From contig CAMUZG010000021.1 in NCBI GenBank assembly GCA_947165145.1, forward strand, positions 1 to 43,154: a stretch of DNA of 43,154 nt. Reading direction: 5' to 3'. The notes under the pieces were generated by a model. The model had not been told where the DNA came from and did not search any database. It was given only the letters and a program-made list of their open reading frames with translations. Positions 32,546 through 40,375 of the stretch are shown piece by piece (within the stretch, counting starts at the first letter, position 1; every line of letters begins with the position of its first letter). Origin of the DNA: an uncultured Selenomonadales bacterium. GTDB lineage: Bacteria > Bacillota > Negativicutes > Selenomonadales > Selenomonadaceae. A program made the translations under genes and the position numbers.

Positions 32546-34270
32546 TCACAACGCGCTGAACTGAATGTTGTACAAGTTGCTGTAGACGCCGCCGAGTGCC
32601 AAAAGTTCCTTGTGCGTGCCGGATTCGCAGACTTTGCCTTTGTCGATGACGAAAATTTTGTCCGCCGCAAAAATCGTGCTCAACCTGTGCGCGATAACAA
32701 AGCTCGTGCGCCCGACCATCAAATCATCAAGCGCGGACTGAACGATTTTTTCCGACTCCGTGTCCAAAGCTGAAGTTGCCTCGTCGAGAATCAAAATTTG
32801 CGGGTTCTTGAGCATCGCGCGGGCAATCGCCATGCGTTGACGTTGTCCACCGCTCAAATTCAAGCCACGTTCGCCAATTTGCGTCTGATAGCCTTCGGGC
32901 AGTTCGCGGATAAATTTGTCGGCATTAGCAGCTTTCGCCGCCGCAATAACTTCGTCGTCCGTCGCGTTCAGTCGCCCGTAACGAATATTTTCCATTACCG
33001 TTGTCGAGAAAAGTAGCGTTTCTTGCGGCACGATACCAATTTGCTCGCGGAGAGAATGAACCGTCACGTCGCGAAGGTCTTGACCGTCGATTTTAATTGA
33101 ACCTGCCGACACGTCGTAGAAACGCGGAATAAGGTTAGCAATCGTCGATTTACCTGCGCCGCTCGGTCCGACGAAGGCAATCATCTGCCCCGGTTCAACG
33201 GTAAAGCTCACGTCCTCCAGCGCGTTGTGCACGCCGTCATAGCTGAACGTCACGCCCTCGACGACGACGCTGCCTTTGACTTTCGGCAAATCAATCGCGT
33301 TCGGTTTATCATTGACGGTTTCGGGCAGGTCGAGTACGCCAAAAATCCTGTCGATTGCCGCCATAGCCTTTTGAATTTTGCCGTAGATTCGCGACAGACG
33401 CTTGACAGGGTTAGCAAGGTTGACGGCGTACGTTAGAAAGGCAACCAGTGCGCCTGCTGACATGATTCCGTTAACGACTTCGTAGCCGCCGAACCAGACG
33501 ATTAACGTGACCGCGACCGCCGCCAAAAATTCAACCGTCGGAGTGAGCAAACTTGTCAGCTGAACGTTCTTCATTGTCGCCCTGAAGTTTAATTCGTTCT
33601 CGACGCGGAAACGGTTGATTTCGTAGTCTTCGCGCACGAACGACTTCACCACGCGGATTGACGAAATACTTTCCTGCAACAGCGACGTGATGTCAGCCAA
33701 TTTCTCTTGAATCACGCGACCAGTTGATTTAATCTTCCGCCCGAAAATGCGCATAGCTGTCCCGACGAGCGGCACGGTTATCAGCGTCAACAGCGTCAGC
33801 TTCCAGTCAAGATAAAACATCATCGCGATTGAGCCGATAAGAATTGCGCCCTCGGTGAACATGTCAATCAAATTGTCTACCAGTGCGGATTGAATCGCGC
33901 CAACGTCGTTCGTCAAGTAACTCATCGTTTCGCCGGTCTGATGTTTGTCGAAGTAAGCCATCGGCATTCGCTGAAACTTTTTGAACATGACTTCGCGAAC
34001 GTCGACGACGACACGTTGACCGATATACGACACAAGATACGATTGACCGTAATAAAAAATCCCGCGGAAGGCGAAGACAACCACGATACTCACCGAAATG
34101 AAGTTCAGCATTGCCATATCGCGCTCGGCAAGGACTTTGTCAATCATGTCCTTGATAATCCACGGCAGATAAAGATTCGCGCCCGACGCGCAGATTATAC
34201 AGAGTATCGCCAAAGCGAACCGCCCGATGTAAGGCTTGATGTAAACCAAAAGTCGTGTGTAATTTTTCAT
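32546..34270 (-). CDS. MsbA-like ABC exporter (lipid A-core flippase candidate)
   Basis: This is a fused half-transporter of 574 residues: six membrane helices in about 1-300, then an ATPase domain with Walker A GPSGAGKST (368-376), signature LSGGQ (472-476), Walker B ILILDEATS (492-500) and the AHRLS switch. MsbA flips lipid A-core across the inner membrane. Placement two genes after lpxB supports that role, though general lipid/drug exporters share the same build. The start ATG is only two bases from the small gene before it. Confidence 0.85.
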   Translation of the reverse strand: MKNYTRLLVYIKPYIGRFALAILCIICASGANLYLPWIIKDMIDKVLAERDMAMLNFISVSIVVVFAFRGIFYYGQSYLVSYIGQRVVVDVREVMFKKFQRMPMAYFDKHQTGETMSYLTNDVGAIQSALVDNLIDMFTEGAILIGSIAMMFYLDWKLTLLTLITVPLVGTAMRIFGRKIKSTGRVIQEKLADITSLLQESISSIRVVKSFVREDYEINRFRVENELNFRATMKNVQLTSLLTPTVEFLAAVAVTLIVWFGGYEVVNGIMSAGALVAFLTYAVNLANPVKRLSRIYGKIQKAMAAIDRIFGVLDLPETVNDKPNAIDLPKVKGSVVVEGVTFSYDGVHNALEDVSFTVEPGQMIAFVGPSGAGKSTIANLIPRFYDVSAGSIKIDGQDLRDVTVHSLREQIGIVPQETLLFSTTVMENIRYGRLNATDDEVIAAAKAANADKFIRELPEGYQTQIGERGLNLSGGQRQRMAIARAMLKNPQILILDEATSALDTESEKIVQSALDDLMVGRTSFVIAHRLSTIFAADKIFVIDKGKVCESGTHKELLALGGVYSNLYNIQFSAL

Positions 34271-34272
34271 TG

Positions 34273-34632
34273 TCAGTCTTCGTTAATGCCGTAATCTTCG
34301 GGATTTTCCAAGTAACCGCGTATCATGTGCAGTATTTCGCGACAACCCACTCTGATTCCGTTGCTGGTTTCGTCGAACTCGATTCTAGCGTCCAATTTAT
34401 TCTCCGCACGGTGTTTCGTAAGCAAAAGCCAGTCAATCATATGTTTTAATTGGTGTTCGTTAATGGTCGGATAATCGTTTAGTCCATAGAGTAACTCGCG
34501 ATAAACAATTCTGCGCCCGTTGGTGAACTCGTCGATGCTTTTGATACTGTAAGTGTGCGTTATCTCTTCGTCCAGCAAATCTTTTTCAGTTGTAAGCCAA
34601 GCGATAAAATGTTGAAATTGTTGTTCGTTCAT
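34273..34632 (-). CDS. Small protein with two tandem ~55-residue repeats
   Basis: The 119-residue product is made of two similar halves. NEQQFQHFIAWLTTEKDLLD (2-21) lines up with NEHQLKHMIDWLLLTKHRAE in the second half, and YRELLYGL lines up with CREILHMI. It is acidic and mostly helical, with no signal peptide or membrane segment. ATG 34632 has GGAG ahead; earlier in-frame codons lack a ribosome site. It is placed between lpxB and the MsbA-like gene, close to the latter. No family is recognised; an internal duplication is the clear feature. Confidence 0.75.
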   Translation of the reverse strand: MNEQQFQHFIAWLTTEKDLLDEEITHTYSIKSIDEFTNGRRIVYRELLYGLNDYPTINEHQLKHMIDWLLLTKHRAENKLDARIEFDETSNGIRVGCREILHMIRGYLENPEDYGINED

Positions 34633-34716
34633 GATTGTACACTCCTCAGTTTGAAGTTTTGAATTGTTCGCGGCGGAGAACGGCTTGGTTGTTCTTTGTA
34701 AATTGTAAATCAAATC

Positions 34717-35847
34717 TCAAGAGTTGTCACCATTCGCCGTGTCCAAAATTTTTTTGGCGACACGAGCCGTCGCTCCAGGTTCGCCGAGTTTCGCGCAGGC
34801 TGATTGCAATTTCGCCACGACGCTTGACCGATTGTCGAGGAGCTTGAGAATTTCGGCGGAAATGTTTTCGGGCGTCACTTCGTCTTGCAACAGTTCCGTC
34901 AAAATTTTTTCGTCCGCTAAAATGTTCGGCAGGCTAAAAAATTTTATGTCGACCAAAAGCTTGCCGATAAAAAAATTCAGCGGAGCCATCTTGTACAGCA
35001 CTACGCACGGCAAATTCAGCAACGCCGCTTCCAAGACGACTGTGCCCGAAGTCGCCATCGCCGAATCAGCCACGCTCATCAAATCGTATCGCCGCGCAGA
35101 ATCCACGAGCGTCACGTCAACGCCCGCCGCGTCAATTTGTCGCCGCAAATCGTTTCGGTCAACGCTGTCGGCAACGGGCAGGAAAAATTTTATCGCGCGT
35201 GTCGACGCCAAAATTTTCACAGCGGCAAGCATCGGCGGCAACAACAGCTTTATTTCCTGTCGACGCGAACCAGGCAACAGCAACACGACGCGAATTGCCT
35301 CATCGACGCCGAAGAACTTCCGAGCCTCAACCGCGGACATCGTTGGCTTCACCGTGTCGACAAGCGGATTACCCAAGAAAAATATTTTCGCGCCAGCCGC
35401 TTGATACACAGGCAGTTCAAACGGAAATATCGCCACGAACACATCAGCGATTGCCGCGCAGGATTTCGCACGACCTTTGCGCCAAGCCCAAGCACTAGGC
35501 GGAATGTACGACAAAATCTTCACGCCAAATTTTTTCGCACGCTTCGCCAATCGCCAGTTGAAATCGGGATAATCAATAAGCACAAGCAAATCGGGTCGTT
35601 CAGTTCTGATGACTTCCGTCAAGTCGTCAAGCAATCGCAATATCCGACGCAAATTCTTCAAAACCTCAACGACACCCATGACGCTATAATCTTTGCAATT
35701 CCGCACAAGTCGAACACCGGATTCTTTCATCAAATTGCCGCCAAAACCAAACAACTCAACATCAGGCAAAATTCGTTTCATCTCAAGAGCAAGACCAGCA
35801 CCATGAACATCACCAGACGTTTCACCAGCCGACATCATGATTTTCAA
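34717..35847 (-). CDS. lpxB: Lipid-A-disaccharide synthase
   Basis: LpxB joins UDP-diacylglucosamine and lipid X to form the lipid A disaccharide at the inner membrane. The 376-residue protein has the family start (KIMMSAGETSGDVHGAGLA), the SYIPPSAWAWRKGRAK segment, the LLPGSRRQEIKLLLPPML loop and the ATSGTVVLEAALLNLPCVVL nucleotide-sugar region. TTG 35847 has GGAGG eight bases ahead; an ATG three codons later is an alternative. It is direct evidence of an LPS outer membrane. lpxA, lpxC and lpxD are not in the window. Confidence 0.95.
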   Translation of the reverse strand: MKIMMSAGETSGDVHGAGLALEMKRILPDVELFGFGGNLMKESGVRLVRNCKDYSVMGVVEVLKNLRRILRLLDDLTEVIRTERPDLLVLIDYPDFNWRLAKRAKKFGVKILSYIPPSAWAWRKGRAKSCAAIADVFVAIFPFELPVYQAAGAKIFFLGNPLVDTVKPTMSAVEARKFFGVDEAIRVVLLLPGSRRQEIKLLLPPMLAAVKILASTRAIKFFLPVADSVDRNDLRRQIDAAGVDVTLVDSARRYDLMSVADSAMATSGTVVLEAALLNLPCVVLYKMAPLNFFIGKLLVDIKFFSLPNILADEKILTELLQDEVTPENISAEILKLLDNRSSVVAKLQSACAKLGEPGATARVAKKILDTANGDNS

Positions 35848-35898
35848 AGCTCATGCCTCCTCAACAAAAAAGCGGGCAATCTCTTGCTCGCAACCAAT

Positions 35899-36207
35899 TC
35901 ACTTTTTCTTACCAGTCAAAGCCTTCTTGACCGTACTCGTCAAATTCTTCTTGACGTTCTTAATCGCACGACTTCCGTTTTCTCTGACAAGGTCTTGGAA
36001 CGTGTCCTTCATGCTGGCTTGCTTCGACCTGTTGCAATGTTTACAAAGACACTGCAGGTTGAAAAGACGATCGCTACCACCGTACTTCTGCGGAACAATG
36101 TGATCAATGTCGACCTCAGACTTCCGAAGTTTTTTTCCACATTTCGCACACGTGTACCAGCCATGATTCGATTCATTGTGCTTGAACCATTCCTCACGAT
36201 AATTCAT
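35899..36207 (-). CDS. HNH endonuclease domain protein
   Basis: This 102-residue protein has a complete HNH core: a zinc pair CAKC (20-23), DIDHIVPQ with His36, GGSDRLFNLQCLC with Asn50, and the second zinc pair CKHC followed by Asn59. The C-terminus is basic (KKNLTSTVKKALTGKKK) and could bind DNA. It stands alone between lpxB and an A/T-rich gap, without a visible intron, phage or restriction partner. It may be a homing-type nuclease, a remnant of a mobile element, or a host nuclease. The ATG is behind CGGGGG, and this whole start region is copied once upstream. Confidence 0.85.
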   Translation of the reverse strand: MNYREEWFKHNESNHGWYTCAKCGKKLRKSEVDIDHIVPQKYGGSDRLFNLQCLCKHCNRSKQASMKDTFQDLVRENGSRAIKNVKKNLTSTVKKALTGKKK

Positions 36208-36256
36208 GTCAAGAACCCCCGCTTTACTTCTTTATGTCAAGCACCCCAGGTTTACT
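36206..36256. repeat. Imperfect 28-bp direct repeat over the HNH gene start
   Basis: ATGTCAAGAACCCCCGCTTT (36206-36225) is repeated as ATGTCAAGCACCCCAGGTTT (36234-36253). On the minus strand the nearer copy holds the ribosome site and spacer of the HNH gene, and the farther copy ends in ATA instead of ATG. Confidence 0.7.
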
Positions 36257-36575
36257 TTTTTTTTTTTTCGTTTGATTTTTGTCGAGACCTCTACTTCTGC
36301 GCTTCCCCTCAGTCATGCTCTACCTCTATCTAGTAGCATGCCCTGCATCCCATTTTTCCCGCCAGGGAAAATCCCAATCCGACCGCCCGTCGGGTGGTTC
36401 GCCGCGAGTGCTCGAAATTCCTGCTTGACAAGCAAAAATTTTTTTTTGAGCTGTTTTGAGCCCCGAAAATTGGTAAAAAAAAATTTTTTTCGGAGTGGTT
36501 TGAGCGTCAAAAATCGCAAAAAAAAATTCGGCGACGAAAAATTTTTTTCCGCTGCCGATAATTTTTTTTATGAGT
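36257..36575. other. Non-coding gap with long A/T tracts
   Basis: No convincing gene lies here. It begins with a 13-14-base T run and carries four stretches of A followed by T (near 36438, 36476, 36519 and 36539), such as AAAAAAAAATTTTTTT, which are prone to bending. The centre is GC-richer. Short open frames on either strand lack ribosome sites and have Lys/Phe runs from the tracts. Confidence 0.6.
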
Positions 36576-37013
36576 TCAGTCTCTGATTTTGCAGGTGATT
36601 TTCGTGATGATTCCGTTGACAACATCAAACTCGATTTTCTTGGAGCGATCGTCGCTGAAATATTCGTACTCGATGCCGTCCCTGTCGTGGTCGATTTTGT
36701 CAGCCGAACCGTAAGTTGAGTTCAAAGCCTCGGCGGATTGCCCGACGTGCACGCCGTTGGGTGTCGCGATTGCCCCGCTGGTCGTCGAAACTTTCTCAAC
36801 AATGCCGCGCTCAACTTCAACTTTGAAGTTTGAATAATACCAATCGTCGTCGTCGCGGGAATTCGGTTGCCCGCAGACGTTAATCAAGTCGTTCGCACTC
36901 ATGCCTGGGTAGACGTTGCCCAAAGCGATTTTGTCGGCGTTCACGGTCGCAAAGCAAATCGACGCGCCGAAAATCATCACGCTACACAAGAGAGCCGTCA
37001 AAATTTTTTTCAT
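36576..37013 (-). CDS. Secreted small protein with two SmpA/OmlA-like repeats
   Basis: The 145-residue product has a signal peptide (1-22, ending SICFA-TV). The mature part looks like two related units: GNVYPGMSANDLINVCGQPN with a following YYSNFKVEV strand, and GVHVGQSAEALNSTYGSADK with a following YEYFSDD strand. This helix-then-strand pattern with G-[MQ]-S and Gly-x-[PA] is that of SmpA/OmlA or BLIP-fold proteins. One Cys is in the first unit and one near the C-terminus. Function unknown; it is exported and near the EAL regulator gene, 15 bases after that gene's stop. Confidence 0.75.
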   Translation of the reverse strand: MKKILTALLCSVMIFGASICFATVNADKIALGNVYPGMSANDLINVCGQPNSRDDDDWYYSNFKVEVERGIVEKVSTTSGAIATPNGVHVGQSAEALNSTYGSADKIDHDRDGIEYEYFSDDRSKKIEFDVVNGIITKITCKIRD

Positions 37014-37028
37014 GATGTCACCTCCGAA

Positions 37029-38711
37029 TCACTGCTCGAAGCGTTTGACGAAGACGTCCTCGGTTTCGGGGTAGCCGAAGTAAAAGCCTTGAATGATGTC
37101 CGCACCGCAAACGTCGCGCAGATAAACGTAAGTCGCCTCGTCCTCGACGCCCTCAATGCAAACTTCCATGCCGACGGCGTGACACATCATGATAACGTGT
37201 TTGATGAGCTGGCGGTCGTATTCGCTGTTGAGAACGTCCTCGACGAAGACGCGGTCAATTTTAATCTGGTTGCAACGGAAATTCTTCAAGAACGCCAAAT
37301 TCGCGTAGCCCATGCCAAAGTCGTCCATTGCAATCTTGATACCCAAGTCGTGGAACGCCTGGAACTGCTTGTTGACGTAATCCCAATCGTAAATGTCGTG
37401 GCTTTCAGTGAGCTCGAAAACCAACTTGTGCGGATCAATCCCGTGGCGTTCAATGCAGTCCTTGACGAAGTCGTAAAGCATGTGTTCTTCCAACTGGTAA
37501 AGCGAGATGTTCACGCTGATTTCAAAGTCCGGCATGAAGTCGTTCCACTTCTTGAGCGTTGTGACGGCGTTTTCGATAATCCAGTGCCCAACGGGAATTA
37601 TCATGCGCGACTTTTCAAGCAACGGGATAAATTGCATGGGCGCGACGACACTGCCGTCTCTGTCGTACCAACGAAGAAGAGCTTCCGCGCCGACAAGTTT
37701 ACCGGTCTTTGCGTCGACTTGCGGTTGATAGCAAAGGAAGAAGTCTTCGCAGCCGCGGGCAATCGAATTCTGCATGAGATTTTGCATGCCCAAATCGTAA
37801 CGCCAACGCTCATAAAAATTGTTGTCGAAGAATGCAATTTGGTCTTTGCCTTTCTCACGAGCGAATTCCAACGCAACTTCAGCGTAACGCGTCAAGGTAG
37901 TCACGTCGTCCGCATCATCGGGGTAGAACGCCGCGCCCGCCGACGCCGTACAGAAAATCGTGTCGTCGATGTTGCGAATCTCGCGCATACAAAGCTGAAT
38001 ACTTGAGAAAATAATTTCAATCTCTTCGGGATAGACTTCCGAGACGAAGAAGGCGAACATGTCGTTATCGAGCTTGTAGAGGCGAATGTCGGGCGGCAAA
38101 ATGTTCGTGATGTCTTGAGCAAGTTGACGCAACGCGTTATCGCCAAATTCAAAGCCGTACGTCTCGTTGATGAGTTGGAAATTGTCCAGCCCGATAAAAA
38201 TCACCGCGCCGTGAGCGTTCGGCGAGCTGTTAAGTTCCTTCATCAATGCGACGTGAAAAGCGTTGCGGTTGAGTAGCCCCGTTACGTGGTCGGCCTTCAA
38301 CTTCAAATCCATACGCGCAATCAAGCCCGCGATAAGTTCCGGTTGACCGAATTCATCTGCGCCGGCAGTCATGCGCAACGAAACCCAGCCGTATTCGCCG
38401 TTACGATTGAGCAACCGAAATTCGCCGAAAATTTCCACGCCCGGATTGACAGAGTCAAGCTTGCCCATCGCCGATTCCAAAATTTCGCGGTCATCGTGCC
38501 AAACGAACGGCTCCAACAACAAGTCAAAGTTATCGACGAGAGTATCGGGGAAGTTGAAGTCGCGCACGAAATTTTTCGACAACATGACTTGCTTCGTGCT
38601 CACGTCCATGACGAATAGATATTCGTCCGCAGAATTTTGCAGGGCGTCAAAGTAAGTTTTGATTCGGCTCAACGGAGAATCTTCGCCGAGTTGCAATAAA
38701 TTTGTGTCCAT
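37029..38711 (-). CDS. PAS-GGDEF-EAL protein, likely c-di-GMP phosphodiesterase
   Basis: This 560-residue protein is soluble. It has a PAS-like domain (about 25-135), a GGDEF-type domain (about 140-300) and an EAL domain (about 310-558). The GGDEF motif is changed to LDNDM (214-218), so cyclase activity is unlikely. The EAL domain keeps the main residues: EAL (343-345), Asn401, the ELTES block, DDFG (463-466), the Lys in IKIDR, EGVE (520-523) and QG (541-542). So c-di-GMP breakdown to pGpG is predicted, perhaps tuned by the PAS and degenerate GGDEF parts. ATG 38711 has AAGGAAG seven bases ahead. Confidence 0.92.
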   Translation of the reverse strand: MDTNLLQLGEDSPLSRIKTYFDALQNSADEYLFVMDVSTKQVMLSKNFVRDFNFPDTLVDNFDLLLEPFVWHDDREILESAMGKLDSVNPGVEIFGEFRLLNRNGEYGWVSLRMTAGADEFGQPELIAGLIARMDLKLKADHVTGLLNRNAFHVALMKELNSSPNAHGAVIFIGLDNFQLINETYGFEFGDNALRQLAQDITNILPPDIRLYKLDNDMFAFFVSEVYPEEIEIIFSSIQLCMREIRNIDDTIFCTASAGAAFYPDDADDVTTLTRYAEVALEFAREKGKDQIAFFDNNFYERWRYDLGMQNLMQNSIARGCEDFFLCYQPQVDAKTGKLVGAEALLRWYDRDGSVVAPMQFIPLLEKSRMIIPVGHWIIENAVTTLKKWNDFMPDFEISVNISLYQLEEHMLYDFVKDCIERHGIDPHKLVFELTESHDIYDWDYVNKQFQAFHDLGIKIAMDDFGMGYANLAFLKNFRCNQIKIDRVFVEDVLNSEYDRQLIKHVIMMCHAVGMEVCIEGVEDEATYVYLRDVCGADIIQGFYFGYPETEDVFVKRFEQ

Positions 38712-38808
38712 AGTCAATCTTCCTTTTGAAATTTTTCGCTCTACAGTATATCAATGCGAATTCGACGCGGCATTAAAACTTCCTGCAATATTTTTCTAAA
38801 TTTGCGCG

Positions 38809-39447
38809 TCAGTCGTCGATAGCGGGCGGAATGAAGATTTTGTTTATCGGAACTTCGTCTACAGGCAGGTCTGCATCTTCGTCGCTCAAATGCCCACGCG
38901 AACGTCCGATAATCAGTTCATTGTTCTTGCGTGCCCACGCCAAAATTGTACGATAAAAGTTGTAGCGCAAATCCTTGACGGGAATGCTTTTGAGCTCAAC
39001 CGGTTCGCCTGAAGTGTCTTTATCAAGCGGAGCCCACGTGTCGTCCAAATCAACGCGCTCAACAATTTGCACTGTGCCCGCCGACAAATCGAACTTGAGA
39101 TAATCTGCGCGGCCGGCAAGACGATCGTAGCCCCGCAAAGAAAGTCTGCGCCAACGCCGCTTTTGAATCACGTCATCAATCTGAACGTTGTCATAAATGC
39201 AAATGGTCGGAACCATCAGCGTATTCAAGTCAAGCGTGCCGTCCTCTCTGACGCGATAGCCGCAATGCTTGTGATTGAACCAGTAATTGCCGCGCGGCGT
39301 CGATTGAACCCATGTATAAATATCGGTCGGAACTTCTTTGATAACGTCGCCGTCGTCCTCGTAGGCAAAGGCTGTACTTGTCGAAAAAATCATCATCGCG
39401 GACAAAATCCCCGCGAAATTTTTTTTGTGCCGAGAAAAAATTTTCAT
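38809..39447 (-). CDS. Secreted hypothetical protein
   Basis: The 212-residue protein starts with a basic region and hydrophobic stretch (about 1-28, ending STAFA-YE), a signal peptide. The mature part is rich in Asp, Trp and Arg with strand-like stretches (YKxFDLSAGTVQIVERVDLD) and a TILAWARKNNE helix. ATG 39447 is preferred for its AAAGGA site. No family is recognised. The protein is likely periplasmic or surface-exposed, like its neighbours. Confidence 0.65.
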   Translation of the reverse strand: MKIFSRHKKNFAGILSAMMIFSTSTAFAYEDDGDVIKEVPTDIYTWVQSTPRGNYWFNHKHCGYRVREDGTLDLNTLMVPTICIYDNVQIDDVIQKRRWRRLSLRGYDRLAGRADYLKFDLSAGTVQIVERVDLDDTWAPLDKDTSGEPVELKSIPVKDLRYNFYRTILAWARKNNELIIGRSRGHLSDEDADLPVDEVPINKIFIPPAIDD

Positions 39448-39545
39448 GTCGTTCATCCTTTCCGCACAAATTATATCAGCCGTCAATGAAAAAATGGTGG
39501 TTGCTTGCATTTGAACATTTTAGCAAAATTTTTCGTGAACGCAAA

Positions 39546-39576
39546 GAAAAAGACGCCCGATTTTTTTCGGACGCCC
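39546..39576 (-). terminator. Terminator-like hairpin after the secreted protein gene
   Basis: On the minus strand GCGTCCGA and TCGGGCGT flank a run of A, followed by CTTTTTC. It is 15 bases after the stop of the gene at 39591-40268. G-T pairs make the stem moderate. Confidence 0.55.
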
Positions 39577-39590
39577 GAAATTTAACGACT

Positions 39591-40268
39591 TCAGCTCGCG
39601 AGACTTTCAATCGCCTCCGTGTGAAATTCTTGATTCGCCGCGTGCCAACGACAGACAACGTCGATAACGTGTTCGTTCAGCGTGTAGCGGAAAATGATTT
39701 TGTTGCCGTCGGTGAAGCACTGCGACATATGAAAATTCCAGCCGACGTTGTACTTTTCGCGCAGGTCGCGGGCGTCGAGGAATTCAATCCAGTTGCCGTC
39801 CTTCGTGCCGATAATTTTGATTCCGTCGCCCGTGCCGATATCTTCCTTCAGCAGGAAAAGATTTTTGCCGGCGGTGTTGTTAATCACGTAAATTTCACGT
39901 TCAACATGAATTTTAATCGCCACGGTATTTTTGATGTCGCGGTCGCCGAAGTTACAAATTTTTTTCGCGGCGTCGAAGTGGCAAAAAAGTTTCTCGGCAT
40001 AAAACGTGTCGTACGTGTGAGAATAATGTTTCATGTCTTCGGGATTGCGCGGAAAATTTTTGTCGCCGAAAATCGCGATGCCCGCAGTGTAAGTGTCGTT
40101 GCTAAATTTCTTGCCGCTGATTTTGGTTGCGCCGATGATTTGCAACGCGTCATTTTCTGCGGAAGAAATTTTTCCGATAGGTTGCGGATAAAGTTCAAGC
40201 CTCATTGCTGACGTTGGAGCGGCAATCATCATCAGCAGAATCATCAACGCGAAAAATTTTTTCAACAT
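39591..40268 (-). CDS. Secreted hypothetical protein
   Basis: The 225-residue product has a clear signal peptide (1-21, LMMIAAPTSA then MRLEL). The mature part has alternating strands with many Lys, Asp and aromatic residues, and two Cys near residues 95 and 109. No family is recognised. AGGAGG lies ahead of the ATG. It is bounded by hairpin terminators on both sides, so it is a single-gene unit. By length and layout it is similar in type to the secreted protein at 38809, but no clear homology between the two was seen by eye. Confidence 0.65.
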   Translation of the reverse strand: MLKKFFALMILLMMIAAPTSAMRLELYPQPIGKISSAENDALQIIGATKISGKKFSNDTYTAGIAIFGDKNFPRNPEDMKHYSHTYDTFYAEKLFCHFDAAKKICNFGDRDIKNTVAIKIHVEREIYVINNTAGKNLFLLKEDIGTGDGIKIIGTKDGNWIEFLDARDLREKYNVGWNFHMSQCFTDGNKIIFRYTLNEHVIDVVCRWHAANQEFHTEAIESLAS

Positions 40269-40299
40269 GTCAATCGCCTCCTCGAAGGAAATTTCTACG

Positions 40300-40334
40300 A
40301 AAAAATTAAAGCCCCTTCCTCAATCGAAAGGGGC
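40300..40334 (-). terminator. Terminator of the NlpC/P60 gene
   Basis: On the minus strand GCCCCTTT pairs with AAGGGGC, and the T-rich tail TTTAATTTTTT follows. It is about 40 bases after the stop at 40376. Confidence 0.85.
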
Positions 40335-40375
40335 GTAATGTTCCACAACGTGGGAATTTTAAAGTCGCCATTGAC

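Noticed and set aside
35137..36333. 398-residue plus-strand frame
   Set aside because: It is antisense to lpxB and the HNH gene, both well supported by motifs and ribosome sites; composition is that of a shadow frame.
36326..36628. Minus-strand frame of 100 residues in the A/T-tract gap
   Set aside because: It is made of Lys and Phe runs from the tracts, overlaps a real gene and has no convincing ribosome site or domain.
36867..38006. 379-residue plus-strand frame
   Set aside because: It is antisense to the EAL gene, which has intact catalytic motifs; no ribosome site.
39378..40211. 277-residue plus-strand frame
   Set aside because: It covers two minus-strand genes with signal peptides and terminators; composition is shadow-like.
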